From assembly GCA_907163375.1 (NCBI GenBank), contig CAJQUW010010458.1, positions 372,001-436,000 of the forward strand: DNA of 64,000 nucleotides, given 5' to 3'. Shown here one piece after another: positions 11,940 through 24,900 of this stretch (within the stretch, counting starts at the first letter, position 1; the number at the start of each line of letters is the position of its first letter). The notes beneath the pieces were generated by a model that was not told the DNA's origin, did not search any database, and worked only from the letters and a program-made list of their open reading frames with translations. The DNA comes from Prostheceraeus crozeri (Eukaryota > Platyhelminthes > Polycladida > Euryleptidae). A program made the position numbers and the translations under genes.

Positions 11940-14900
11940 ACGAGAATAAGCCGTTGCATTTATTTGAATTCAGGCATTGTTTGATAAAGGGGCACAGTGA
12001 TTCAACTACAATATTACACTTATTCTGAATTCAACTGACGCACAAGCAAGATTGCAACGAATGAAGTTCTTAATGAATGCGAACGTGACAATATGTGAAT
12101 GAGGATGCGTGTTCCAGTTTATCGAGGCTCCAGACAATCCAAAGTTCATTTTTCCTGCGTCTGATCGCATTTCTTAAAAATATATAAGTCTACTACGTTT
12201 TTCTATTGCTACCAGCATTTTGAAGTATTTTCATCAGTTTAGTTCAGACCTGATCTTTAGGATCTGCTTCAACTACTGCAGGTTTCACTATTTCAGAGAC
12301 ATCAGAGAAAATGTAACACGATTGAAAAGGGTTAGCGTTCGAACAATTATTCAAGAATAAATGTGCATGGTGCAAATATGTGTTTAATTATACTCTAACA
12401 AATCGCTGACAATTTTCAGATAACGAGATCTTCTATTTGCAACCTTGCTTTCCTTTCGGTTGACGTGTGAATTTCGTTTTTTTCACATGCCACCATGTTA
12501 GAAATTTGTCATGTTTATCTCGCTCATGCTTGTCAAAAAAAATTTGGCAATAAACAACTTATGACAGTATGAGACATCAATGCTGAAAAATATCAGAATC
12601 GGCAATCAGTAATTTATTTAACACAGGCAGTGATTTCATAGAGAGCCGGCATACGAATCATGAAGGATTTCAGTCCCTTTATTCCTTAGGTTTATTGTTG
12701 TCGTCAACAAGTACTGCAACATTACAATACTGATGAGTTTTATGAGAAAAGTAAAGCTTGCACGATGGCATTAGCGGCAAGTATTATTCATGGTGCGCAA
12801 AATGAAGCAAGAATTAGATATTCGTATTGACTACATCTTCACTTTCATAAGCAAAGTACTTATCCTAGAGATGTCAATTTGTAAATAATCTTTCGCTCAG
12901 ACAAATTACTTGCATGATCCTTATTTGCATGAAAAAACCCAAGATATGACATACCATATTGCATTTGGCATGATGCAAAACACTTTTTTACTGCCATCTA
13001 CACTACAAGGGAAATCCGGAATTTAAGCAAACAAATTTCACTTCGGTAGTAGCAAGAATATCGCTCGCATTGAAACTTGTAAACAATATTGGCGGAGAGA
13101 CAAATTATTTCTAAAATTGTCAGCAGATTTCAAAGCTGTTTTGTGAGCGGGCAATGGGAAGGCGCTGTTTAGGACGCGGAAGGTTTTCATCTCCTCTGCC
13201 TTTCAATGATGGCAACTTCAAATGCTCCGGTTTCGTCATCGGAACGGCTCAGTGTATTGCTGTCGAAATCATTTTTTAAAGTTATTAATCGAATTAATTT
13301 ACCATCGCAACCATTTTAATTGGAAATGCTTATCGAGTGGCAATCAAACTACAACAATTTTGAAAACCGATTTTCACTCAAGTGGACTTGTAATGAAAGT
13401 CCACCGGACATGGACGCAAAATGAAATGATAACTTGCAGAAAGTTAGTTCAATCAAAAATATTCGGAATAGATTTGAGAGAAGTCACATGAGCCATCCTG
13501 TCTTACTATTTTATTGATTGAACATTAAGATACATTTCAAGGTCTTACAAAAGATATTTTCTCTTCAATATTTCCATTCAATTAGAATATAATCTCAGTT
13601 TCATTAAAATGAGAAGCAGCCGGAAGATCGACACATCATCCGGTTTGGGTCAATCACTCAACAGCAATCTGTATGGTGCTCATGCAATTCATCCCTAGCA
13701 GGCCATGTTGTGTTTGAAGTTGAAGTATTTAACTGAGCTCAAATACTCTAGAATTTCAGGAGGAAAAAAGTCAACGATTTCCAGCATTTTAATATCATGA
13801 AACATACAAGGCATTTCGTTAACGATCAGTCCTCAAGCTTTCATTATAGCAAAAACTTGACATTCGATGGAAATTATTATAGTTAATGCGAGCGAATTTG
13901 CCGATGTTATCATCCAGTACTGTAATTGAATAGCTCCTATTGAAAAAATTTTGAAATGCTGCCGTCATCTGGTATTTCATCAGCGCAGCGACCTCTACAG
14001 AAGTTTTTTCTCTATCGCCATCACATGAGTTCGATGCAGGTGCATATGGCAGCATGACCACTTCACTTCATTAATAGAAGCATCAATAGTTTCCTGACAT
14101 TCAGCACGATCGCTCAAGCCTTCACACAAGTTGCAGACTATCACTTATGCGCCGCTAATCGAAAAGAGGCACTACGATGAATCGTATCAAATTTCTTTTC
14201 TGCCAGCATCGCAGAGGAAAGTGATTGCATGATCTTTTCGGATCAGAATACATTTCGAGCACGTGAAAATTCAAAGACTTGATAAGAACTGAACTTTGTA
14301 ACCGCTTTCAACTGAAGTATGCACCTGTAACCCTCTGTTTTATGTCCTTAATTGTAGGACGATGAAACAGGACAGTTCATCGGTCGTGCACCAGCAGACA
14401 GGTGCTGATGTTCAGGAAACGACTGAGGAGGAGCTGTTTACGGCAAATAACAAAAACAGCAATAATTCACTTTGCCATGTATTTCGTGTGCTTGTGCACC
14501 GGTCATTGGGCCGGTGCACCGGAAGTCTGATTTTCGATCATTTTGATATTTCGCTACATTATTCTAACTTATATATTCGTCACAACAAATATAGAGAGAA
14601 AAATAATTCAAGCATACAACAGTTAAAAAACATTCTTCATTGTGGTCTCCTTGCTAATTCCGGCCATTAAATATCTATGCAATTTCATGAAAATTAAGGC
14701 TGAATCACAAAATAACCGTTGCATTTCCTGACTTTAGAAAAAATGAGGTTCGATTAGGTGACGATAAGATCACTCGGTATAGCTCATCACTACACATGAA
14801 TCATTTTTAGCCATGAAATCTCACTTCCCGATACCCTAGAATTTTGGAATCTCATGGTGAATTTCTCATGCCGACATTGTATATCTTGTTATGACATCAT

Positions 14901-15310
14901 TTGGCATTGGCTCAAAAAATCTTTATTTATTAAGGCAGGTCGGTCACTCAGATATCACCTCAAGTAACATCCGTTCTTCTCCGGTTTACCTTGTACTTTC
15001 TTTGTGCCTAATTTGCATTTAATTCGAAACATTAACACTCATGCACGTACTAAAGACAGACCAACCCTCCAGATTTAAAGGACTTAATTTAGACTACTTA
15101 CCCAAAACTGTTTTCGACCATGTACTAACAAGTGATTCAGCGTGACTTCTAAAGATTCTTGGTGCACCGCTGCGACTAAAATCACCATGCACAGCCCTAG
15201 TTTTCAAGAACAAAACAACTACGGCCTAGTAGATTTAGGAGCGACAACGTGTAAAATGAGATGATTTCTGTGAATTCGATATATTTTGGACGCTATCAGC
15301 ATTCAGCTTC
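11940..15310. other. No gene seen
   Basis: No exon, repeat or RNA that I can support. Frames of 80-102 codons at 13222-13491, 13819-14061 and 14362-14670 have no domain motif and no convincing splice context. Confidence 0.4.
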
Positions 15311-15313
15311 AGA

Positions 15314-15438
15314 TCTAATAACCGTAGGATGCGAATTCCGTACCGACATGTAATGGATCCATTAACCGGCAAGTGGTCTAATAACTACAGGAAGCGGCTT
15401 CCGTCCCGATATGTAATGTGTATATTAACCGCCGACTA
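15314..15438. repeat. Two-copy 63-bp tandem repeat
   Basis: Two diverged copies start at 15314 and 15377. Each opens with TCTAATAAC and contains TTCCGT(A/C)CCGA(C/T)ATGTAATG followed by ATTAACCG(G/C)C. Identity is roughly three quarters by eye. No coding function is apparent. Confidence 0.7.
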
Positions 15439-15439
15439 C

Positions 15440-16950
15440 TGCTAGTATGTAAGCATATACGCTTTGTTTGAACTTAATGCCTGACGCAAACTTTCTAACA
15501 TCGATTACCCTCAGTTTCAGCAAGGATTTAGTTTGCTTTAGAATTTCCGATTGCATTCCGCTCAGGCTGCACGAGGTAGGGATTTATCGAAACACCGTCA
15601 CCGATAGAGAAATATTCTCCCTTGTGAAATGCTGTGATGCTAACTTCCAAGCATGAGTAAAGAGCTACAGCTGACCTCTTTCGGTAACTTGGAAAATGCT
15701 TGGTTGGCTTGCTGTTTTAGCTTCAGGGGCAAAGCCTCACATCGCTGGACGAACCACTGTGGAAATAAATAATGACTTTCTCAATAGTCATGTTGAAATA
15801 TTCGCATCACATCACGACAGCATGCGGAAACGCAGCTCTTGATTATCAATTAGATGTACGTCTAAGAGAATACGAAGGAGACTAGAGGCTTAATTAAAAG
15901 CTCCCTTAGCATCAAGGATCAAATTGAAGATTCAGAACCCGGATGATGAGAGACACAAGAATGAAATAATTCCAAATTGTATGATTCCCATCTGAAATAT
16001 GATTTCCAGCACACTTAGCACCGATGTTTCAACAGTATCATTTCAATTCAACAATCATTTTTACAGGGAGTAGAAAAATCCGCGGAAAGCCCAAAGACCT
16101 ACATTTTCATACTACACGTACTTATATTAATCGATATTTATTGTGATTTAATTTTGGCTAAGCAATTTTCTTAAGTGCGAGTTCCTCAATAGAAAAAAAT
16201 CAAAATTCAAATGCGATTTTCAATTTCTTAACTTTAAAAACACATTCACAGACAGTTAATACTAATGCGGAAGTTTCTATACATGTGCATCAGTAAAATC
16301 ATTTCAGATACATGTAGAGGAGAAGCAATTTCTATTGCTCATTAACATTTACCATGTACATGTAGTTTCTAATCTGGGCTCGGATTTTTATTTTTTCACA
16401 TAATTTGACATTTTTGGAATTTTACATAATTTGCTGTTTAAACTTTTGTAAGTTGTCTAAAACATCGTACAGTCGCAAAAATCCAAATGATAAGAAAAAT
16501 TATCAAAAACTGAGAAATCTATCTATGAAACAACTAAAACCGCAAAACGGAAAAGCTTTTTATTGCCACCTAATAATTTTCGGGTACCCCTACACCCCAC
16601 GCCTATATTATTTTCCATATTTGAATACGAGTATGACCATTTTCATCACCAAATCCGTGGAACCGTTCTACTCCCTGTTATTATTATTCATCCTGTTTTA
16701 TTCATAATTCCAGTTGCCGTCGAGACCAAAGCAACAATTGTCCCTTAGTATAATTCTTTATTTCGCCTTGTAATATAATTGCTATTATTTGTAAGACTCA
16801 TCATTGGTTTACAAGTACCTGTTTTTTTCAGCATCACAAGTAATAACGGAAAACCTTCTGCTTATGAACCCAGAATGTCAGCGACAGAATACCCATAATT
16901 TAACTGATCAACTGATCTGGTAGATTTGACATCCCTTCGATGCCACCGAG
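15440..16950. other. No gene seen
   Basis: No supported gene. The 100-codon frame at 16405-16707 is low-complexity, rich in F, Y and L, with no motif. Confidence 0.4.
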
Positions 16951-16951
16951 T

Positions 16952-17024
16952 GCTTGCAAGAAACAGTTCTAAAATAATTTCATCTCAAAATCAAAGTGAC
17001 TCTAATGAGCTGTTTCTTGCAAGC
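16952..17024. repeat. Short inverted repeat (hairpin)
   Basis: GCTTGCAAGAAACAG at 16952-16966 is repeated as its perfect reverse complement at 17010-17024, giving 15-bp arms around a 43-base loop. It may be a relic of a small MITE; no target duplication is visible. Confidence 0.65.
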
Positions 17025-18000
17025 AATTTGTATCCTCCTTAATTCTATTGCATCTTCATTCTTCTCCTATTCTTTGAAACCATAGCGAAGGGAAAGTTGA
17101 ATGTCTTGGTGCATTGATTTTTCCATGTATGGCGAAAGTAGCTGTAGCAGTGTTATCGCTATCAGATTATCATGTAGCCTAGCGCCACCAGATACCAGTA
17201 GAAGACATATAATTGGGGACTTTCTCGATAGGGAAAGTCCCATGGGAATCTTGCTTCAGGTCATGGGAATCCCATGGGAATTAAATGAAAATTTTGATCA
17301 CCAAAAGAAGATAAATTTAAATCTTATTTGAAAGTATCAACTCTTTTTTGGTTTGCAAAGTTTGTGAGAAAGCGAGAATGCAGGCTGTAGTTGCACTCAT
17401 CTTACTATATGACTAGGCGAAGCCGCTCATGAATGACACACAGATTGAAGTGAAAATGCAACATTTATACATGTACATTGTACAGGTGTGTCTACAGTAA
17501 GCAGGCTGTCCTTGTCTGAAAAAAAGCATGATTGTCAGGGTGACGAAACACGGGTCGGTAACCATCATCATAACAATTCTTTTCTTGGCTTATCAATCTT
17601 ATAAGAAGACTAATATCGGTCTTAAATGAGAGAGAGAGAGAGAGAACTTGGATTATGTAATTATCTGTTGAGTCTGTCTGTCAATTCGCATCGTCAACCG
17701 ACGGGAGGAGAATCAGTATCCATGTCAGTGACCGACCGATTCTCTCGCCCCGTGCGCTGCATGATCAATTTCACTTACGCAACTTTTGACAATTCAAGTG
17801 AGGGAATGTGAGCTCGCAAAACATTCTTTTCCCCTGATTGACGCTTGGCGATGATTCATTAGGCTGCAGACCGAAGAGGAACCGAGCTATATGATGTAAT
17901 TATAATCGTCTGCAACTTCAGTTCCCACTATGAGGCAGGTCGTCGCTACGATGTCTTCGAACAAGTTCTTCGAAGTAGACAAAAAACTCTGCAGCAGCAC

Positions 18001-20002
18001 ATGTCTGCTGCTCGTGTATCTTTTGTTCCGCCACCGAAATCATTAACCAGTGGTAGTGCCAATCTTGATTCGAGGATAAAGGCCGTGCAAGTGGACATAT
18101 CACCGGTTGCCGAGAGCTCAGGACACGACAAGAAACCATTGTTGGCCCCTTTCCTTTATTGTGATGCCTGTAAGAAATTGTTTCTTTGGTTTAAGAAGAC
18201 AAGAGGACACTGGGTCAACCAGAGTGGGGTCAGTGCAATAAAGCGCCATCTCGAGAAAAACTGCGCACCGGCGACGTCGACGTCCAATCAACTCACCATT
18301 CACCAAAGTTTTCAGTGTGCTCCATCAACAAGCAAGCCTCCTCTTCCGAAAAAAGCAAAAGAACAATGGCAGCAGCATGTAGTGAAGCTTGTTTGTGCCC
18401 ATCCGACTGTGTCCATCAACGCCATGGCTCAAATTGCATCTTCTTGCGCAAACTTCGCTTCTTCGGTAACGCACAGAAACAACAAGATCAATGACTATTC
18501 CATCGGACGAACTTACATTTCATCGGGGTTAATGACTGAGGGAGAGCAATCCCATGCGAAGTTGCAACATCATTTTAGAAACAGTCTCAACGATCCGGAT
18601 GCTGGTGTATCATGCATGATTGATTTTTGGTCTGGAAGACATGAACATCGACTTTCTTATTTTGCTATTGTTGCTTGTGGACTCGATAAAGATTGGCGTT
18701 GGTTCAGTTATCCACTTAAGATTTGTGATTTGGATGATGTACCACACGACGCTTCGTTCACTTTCAAAATTCTCGAAGAATGCATTAAGTCACCGGATGA
18801 TGAAAAACAGGGTGAGCTCTCTCAACCCATCTTTACAGTAAGTGACAACGAACCGAAAATGGTCGCAGCGTTCGACGGCCGTTATCCAACGACGCTGACC
18901 TTGGGTGGTAGAATTGGTTGTACCGAACATGCCTTGTCGACTTGTGTCAAAGACGTTTTCGAGAAGTCTCCACCAGAATTACTAAGTGGCATGCTGTCTA
19001 ATCTGACTTCTGTGGAATCTTTCTATAATGTACGCGACCAAAATGCGAAGCGACTGAAGCGTGCTATTCCTGATAAAAGCACGACTCGACCATGGCGATT
19101 TCAACATTCTCGACTTCGATCTGCGGTGGACAACTACACTGTATTTCTGTCAGAAGACTCATGTATCTGACAATTTGCCACCTTTACCTTCACTGAAATC
19201 TCTGTTGGATATTATGGAAGCCGTCAAGTGCTTCTTTGACAGAGTTGAGGTTAATGAGCCAACTTCTCATCTATCTTACCTGAACTATCTTACTTTGGAT
19301 ATTCACTTGTTCCAAATGCAGATTAGTGAAGAAGTGCCCGCCATCGCTCGGGAGACTTGCTGCCTTCTACGAAATCAGATGAGAAAGAAGCTGTGGCCAT
19401 ATTGTGGTTCATCATTTGCAAAAGCGGCTTTTTATTTGTCAGGCATTGATGTCTGCAACACGGCTTTGGATATGGTGGAAACTCTTAGATATTCCAGCAA
19501 AAAGACCCGAGAATTGCAGGTGTTCATGAATGAATGGGAGCAGGAGATGCAAGGATTCAAATCGAGTGTTGTGAACTATTTGAATCAGCTGTTTGATTCA
19601 ATGCATATATCTGATATCCCCACGGACAAAGTCAGTGATAACCAGGAACGTGAGCCCTCGACATCCAGCGATCCGCTTGAGACATTGTTTGCTCCACGCC
19701 AAAAGCGCATGAAGACTTCGCTTCATGAACAACTTGAAACAGAAATGTTGCTTTTCGAGACCATTTGTGTGGCCTTCAGACATCCGACCAAGGATTTTTG
19801 GAAAGAGAAAGGACCACAAATGAGACTTTTTTCAAAGTGTGCAAAAATTCTTTTTTCCACCCCAGTGTCATCGGCTTCTGTAGAAAGACTATTCAGCGAG
19901 GCGGGGATTCTCTTATCAAAGCTTCGAAAAAGGCTCAAGCCTGACAAGCTAAGCGCTATGATTTACACAAAATATGCTTGTAAGTTAGAGACTGTATTAT
20001 AA
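18001..20002 (+). pseudogene. BED-finger hAT transposase, frameshifted
   Basis: Two frames together encode a hAT transposase. Frame one (ATG at 18001, 389 codons to 19170) has a BED-type zinc finger with C54, C57, H83 and C88. It continues into the hAT RNase H-like region, with SCMIDFWSGRHEHRLSYFAI near residue 205 and FTVSDNEPKMVAAF near residue 277, which should supply catalytic acidic residues. Frame two (usable from about 19110 to the stop at 20002) has the helical insertion and the C-terminal dimerisation signature SSASVERLFSEAGILLSKLR with the LRKRLKP tail. A frameshift between about 19100 and 19165 separates the halves, so it is inactive as it stands. The open frame extends about 45 codons above 18001 without an ATG, so part of the N-terminus may come from an upstream exon. 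Closest known host relatives are ZBED proteins. Confidence 0.92.
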
Positions 20003-20058
20003 TTCAGTTCCTAGGTTTGCATGAACATTTGTTATTCATTTGATATATTTCATAACAA

Positions 20059-20530
20059 CGTTTGTTAATCCATTGACATTTTTCTAGAGCATCAGCTATT
20101 CTCTTGATAGCCTTCATTGCCGCATGGTAGCGTTTTGCGTTTGTTAATCCATTGATATTTTATTTAACAGTATCTGCTATTCTCATGATTGTTTTTATAC
20201 CTGCATTTTGTTTGTTAATCCATTGACATTTTCTTGAGTATTTGCTTTTGCCTTGATGGTTTTCTAAGTGACGCTTGTTAATCCATCGATGGTCTTCATT
20301 CGACATCACGAAGGTCTCAAAGTAACGGTTGTTAGTCCATTGATAATTTATTGAAGATCTGCTATTCTTAGATTGTAGTACTGTCATTCGTAGGCCTTTA
20401 TACATAATAGGGCCTACATTGGAGAGTTTTTATAATATGTAGCTTTCATCAATCCATTGATATTTTTAATGTTTGATGCCTTTTTAGCAGCAACGTTTGT
20501 CAATCCTTGGACAAATTTTCAATGAACGTT
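20059..20530. repeat. Degenerate tandem repeat with core GTTTGTTAATCCATTGA
   Basis: Copies of GTTTGTTAATCCATTGA or a close variant begin near 20060, 20139, 20210, 20272, 20326, 20442 and 20493. Each is followed by a T-rich run and often by TCTGCTATTCT. Spacing falls from 79 to about 51 bases along the array (one unit is missing or eroded between 20326 and 20442). It lies between the hAT transposase stop and the element's right end and may be its 3' subterminal repeat. Confidence 0.75.
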
Positions 20531-21141
20531 TGTTTCTCGAATATAAATTTGTCTTTTTGCATTTGTGGCTTTATCATCAAAGTTGTTTAAATCAGTAGTT
20601 GTTTTCTGTTGATAAGTCATAGAAATATGCGTAGGCGAAGTATTGACTTCATTGCTTGTATACAGTCACTGTACTTGTATTGTAAACTTAAATATGATAT
20701 TGCGATGAGCTGGAAGTTTGCCATGTTCATCACAAGTACGGCACCGCATGAAGTGAATCAGAGTGAATAGACATGCGAATATGTGCATGTATAGGCCTAT
20801 ATGTAATCGAAGACTATTTCGATGAAGTCGTCTTTATTGATTGACTAATCCCTGAAACAAAATGATAGATATTTTTGATTATTAGTAATTATTTTTGGAA
20901 ATTTTTGGAAATTACAAAATAAGATAGATTGATATGCCAATACTTTTTTATCCAAAAGATAGGTCAACTAAAAGCGCTTAATCTCATCAGTTCAATTACG
21001 AAAATCCGTTAATCGACTTGTAGTCCGAAAGAAGAGAACCATAAACCGTATATAGGAAGAGTAATGAGCCATGGGAATTCTGATGGGAAATACTGAAAAA
21101 TCCCGTGGGAATGGGAATTCAAAATCAATTCCCACGGCAAG

Positions 21142-21660
21142 CCTGATTGCAATCCTTCGTGACGTCAAAAGGGCCAGCTTTGAGAACCAAGGGCAGCGTA
21201 TATGGAACCTGTGTGCGACAAGATATGCTTTATGGTGGCGAGTCATGGCCGTTGCTTTCATCCCATGAGAAGATGCTTGAGCGTGTTGAGATGCGAATGC
21301 TAAGGTGGATGAGTGGTGTCAGACTATCGGACAGGAAATCGAATGACAGCATCAGAGAAGCAGTGGGTCTTGAGAACATCACAGACATCGCGAGAGGGCA
21401 AAGACTGCGTTGGTTTGGCCACGTGGCAAGAAGGGATGAGACAGAGTGGATTAGAAAAGTTATGTGGATGGAAGTAGATGGTAAAAGAGGAGCAGGAAGA
21501 CAAAAGAAGACCTGGGAACAAGTGGCGTAGGATGACCTCAAACGTGTTGGAGCCCAGGAAACGGACGCCCGTGATCGATCGAACTGGAAGTGCATACACA
21601 AGCAGCAAACGTCTAACCCAGCATCTTCTGGAAGAAAAGGACGCAAAAAGGGATGAGTGA
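21142..21660 (+). pseudogene. LINE (RTE/jockey-like) reverse transcriptase C-terminus
   Basis: The translation shows the standard C-terminal block of an endonuclease/reverse-transcriptase LINE: VYGTCVRQDMLYGGESW, then EMRMLRWMSGVRLSDRK, RLRWFGHVARRDE and GKRGAGRQKKTW (about 21190-21515). An in-frame TAG follows, and the same frame continues with DDLKRVGAQETDARDRSNWK to a stop near 21658. The 5' part is missing where it meets the right end of the hAT element at 21138. It is a truncated dead copy in a rabaptin intron, on the strand opposite to the host gene. Confidence 0.88.
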
Positions 21661-21825
21661 GTGGGAGTTACCCCAGCATGACGTTCCATTTCCGAGGAAA
21701 AAATTCAGTGAGGATAAAATCTTTGCTCAACAGTCTCTGCATTTTCCGTCATCGTAGAAATTTTGTAGATGGATAATAATAAACTACTTATATACAGATG
21801 ACAAAAGGTCAGATGGTAGTCGTAC

Positions 21826-21984
21826 CTGCAAGGATGCCACTTCCTCTTGGTAGTGGCTGCGAAGAATATTAATTTCGTCTTCACGTCCAACTTCTGAGAC
21901 AGCCGCCGCGGTTTTCAAGTCTTCAAGTTCTGCTTGAAGTCCATCTACATGACGATGCAACATCTCATTTGCAGATTGAGAGCT
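21826..21984 (-). CDS. RABEP1: Rabaptin exon, 53 codons
   Basis: Acceptor TTCTATTTTCCAG precedes the first base at 21984 and donor GTACG follows the last base at 21826. The exon is 159 bp, phase 0 at both ends. It encodes a coiled coil starting SSQSANEMLHRHVDGLQ and ending SHYQEEVASLQ. The ending EEVASLQ and the internal AVSE are shared with vertebrate rabaptin-5. Confidence 0.88.
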
Positions 21985-24900
21985 CTGGAAAATAGAATAA
22001 AAATTCATAGTAAAGATTCGACGTTGAAATTTGGCATTCAAAATATGACAGGAGCACACAATTAAATATTTTGTTTATCTGCTTCGGTTTGCTATAAGTG
22101 TGATTAATACGAAATTGGTGGCACATCGAGGAACCTATTAAGTGGGCAAAAAGGAATTCCTAGTACCTTACAGAGACAGGAAAAAAGTCGTGCGTCGCTT
22201 GCGGATTAATGTGAGTTCCAGCAAAGTGCTTCGGTTGCCAAAATTCCTTCAGATTCGAAGAACTCAAATCATTGCGGACAAGTTTTCTCCATAATGTTGG
22301 CCCTTCCGATCATTATTAAAAAATGCGTGCGAAAATTAGTTCACCTGATGACTCCACAATCCTCTTAGCATTTCTCACTGCACAGTGCATACACTGAATC
22401 GAAGCCAGACATCGATGTGTGTTTTGGTGTGTGCGAAGTGATATCACAGCACGCACACCTCTCTCACTGGCTCTGGTGTCCTCTGCTGACAGCTTATTGT
22501 TTCAATTTCCAATAGCAAGCGATACACGAATTATCCATTCGAGAAGGAGCAAGTTGTCTAATTCTGTGATGTGCCATTTCGATATTAAGGTTACATACAA
22601 TTCTTCCTTTCTAGGAAACCGAAGTGTGCGCAGATGAATCTAATTCTGAGGAACAGGAGAATTCGGCAAAATTTTCAACGATCTATTCGACAGAGTACTT
22701 CTGATTCGAATACAAAGCTACAACATATCAATACTTCAAAGCTAAGATGAACTAACAATTAAGGTGGCATGAAGACCATACATTGAAATATGTTGTTTTC
22801 AAACTTGAAGTCAGATGGAATATCAGGTAAAAGGTTTTATGAATTAGATATGTGCAGTCGGGTTCTGAATCCGATGGGGTTCGGGCTTGACGAAAATAAG
22901 CTACATTTTGAGAAAATAATTATGAACACAACTGAATAAAGTCGATGTTTTTGGCTACATTCACTCACGGTATCCCTCAGCAACTTCAGCATCTTCAATA
23001 TAACAATCATGTCTAGATTTTGAAAGCATCAATGAGTCGTACTGTCGTAGCCTAGCGCCTATTCTTATTCATTTCAAGACATTTGCTATCTCTATATTTC
23101 GCCAAATTTGAATCCAAGAACAGGATGTGTGCTGATTGCATGAAAGTAAACAAAAAAAACAATTACCACAAAACCAAGATATAAGGAATAATGTTAAAGT
23201 AAAGATACTACCTTAGCCCCAGCTAGGCTGACACTTAGGGCGTTACTCTTGACGATGGCCATTCACTGTTATTGCTACTAGTCACTCGAACATGATTATA
23301 CTTATACTATTTCAGTACAGCTACAGTCAAGATACTGACTTTGCGAAGAATTCTTCAATGAAGAGTCATCAAATATTCAGATTAAAAATCTATTTAAGAA
23401 ACACAATTGAAATTATTACGGCATTCATGCTTTAGTGCAACAATCATTGTGACAAAATTATGATTCAAGAGACTTCTGTGATTTAGCAGTGCAATGAAAA
23501 ATGGTTCCGGTGCAAACTGACTCAATTAAGCGGCGAATTCTATTGGAGTGGTGTCTACTCCGTAAATGAGTGGCCATTTAAAATTCATGAGTTTTATTAA
23601 TGAGTTGAATGCAGATAATGTTAATGTTTCCTCTAAATTTCACCTTTGAATAAATGCATTATGAATTTGGGGTCAGTTGCGGTTGGGTTCCATTCAAATT
23701 TTGGCTGCACGACTGATGCCAATAATTGAAATAATGTTCAAATGAATACAGGTTTCCGGACACGTTGACATCGGTTATAAACCAATGATATGAATTACAG
23801 TTGTTTTCTGTAGCATTAATTTCTTTTGTGACACAAGCGAGAGCAGCTGCAAATTATATTATCTTGAAACATCGAATAAATAAGTTTAATAAAGAAGCGT
23901 CAGATCGAATTGTGATGCAAAGGATGTGTGAATAGTTGAACTTGTGCCCACGAATATCTAGGTTATAAGGACCAGTTGCCCAAGATTCAGTTGGCGAGAT
24001 CAAGTCTTCCCTAACGCAGATCAATTGACAAAGCAATCTGAATTACTAAATGAATATTTCGTCACAAATGTGACTAATCAAAGAGTAAAATGTCAGAATG
24101 ACTATTGAATTACCCGTGGAAGGACATTCAATTTGCAGATGACTTTCGATGATCCACGATGATCAATGTAATACAATTGCTCATATTTACGAAACGAGTT
24201 AGGTTAGGCTATCCCGAGATAGTCTAACCTGAGGTTAGATTTGACCTGGGGTTAGAAAACTTATTTATGACGCTGGATAAAACTAACTCGAGATACCCTA
24301 ACCTGAGGTTAAAGTGATTCATACGAATGACGCCAGTCATTACTCACTTGCACTCTGCATCGTAAGAAAGCTAAAAATAAGCTTGAATTCTCCCGCGTGG
24401 ACCAATCATAACGCCTACATATTTTGTTTCTGAGAGTGTCGACTTTATAAACATCGATTCAATCAATCGTACTGAAGCGAACTGAGGAGACCCAGAATTA
24501 TCAAAGATGACTTTCAATGAAGAACTAGATTTGATTTTGATAGAAGGCTACAGAACACGAAAAGAAGTAATGGATTGTAGTGATAGGACAATCCAAGCCA
24601 ATGCTGCCAGGAATTCGGCATGGGGCCAAATAACTGCGGAAGTCAACTCTGTCTCAAACGTTAAGAAAAGCAAGGAGCAAGTTATAGCCAGGTACAAATA
24701 TCTGAATAACAAAGCGAGAAGAAGAAATATAGATAAAAAGAAGCACGTGAAAGGAACTGGTGGGGGTCCGGCGATGAAACTAGATCCAATCAGCGAGGCC
24801 CTTATTGAGACGAATGATAAGGACCCTACTTATTCTGGTCTCCAGGGGGCCATCGAGAGCGGTCTCGAAACTGAAGCAGGAGATTCCACTGAACCAGTTC

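Larger units (their letters stand above)
17256..21138. mobile_element. hAT element, limits tentative
   Basis: A broken hAT transposase (18001-20002) lies between two clusters of a GGGAAT-type motif. The left cluster (17239-17280) holds CAGGTCATGGGAATCCCATG; the right cluster read inward from 21138 starts CAGGCTTGCCGTGGGAATTG. Both begin CAGG as hAT ends do, but they match imperfectly and I see no 8-bp duplication, so the limits are provisional. An AG microsatellite (about 17628-17644) lies upstream of the gene. The right end abuts a LINE fragment at 21142. Confidence 0.5.

Noticed and set aside
16405-16707. 100-codon plus-strand gene
   Set aside because: Low-complexity F/Y/L-rich translation of AT-rich DNA; no motif.
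20059-20530. CRISPR-like array
   Set aside because: The units are diverged, spacing is uneven and the genome is eukaryotic; it is an ordinary degenerate tandem repeat.
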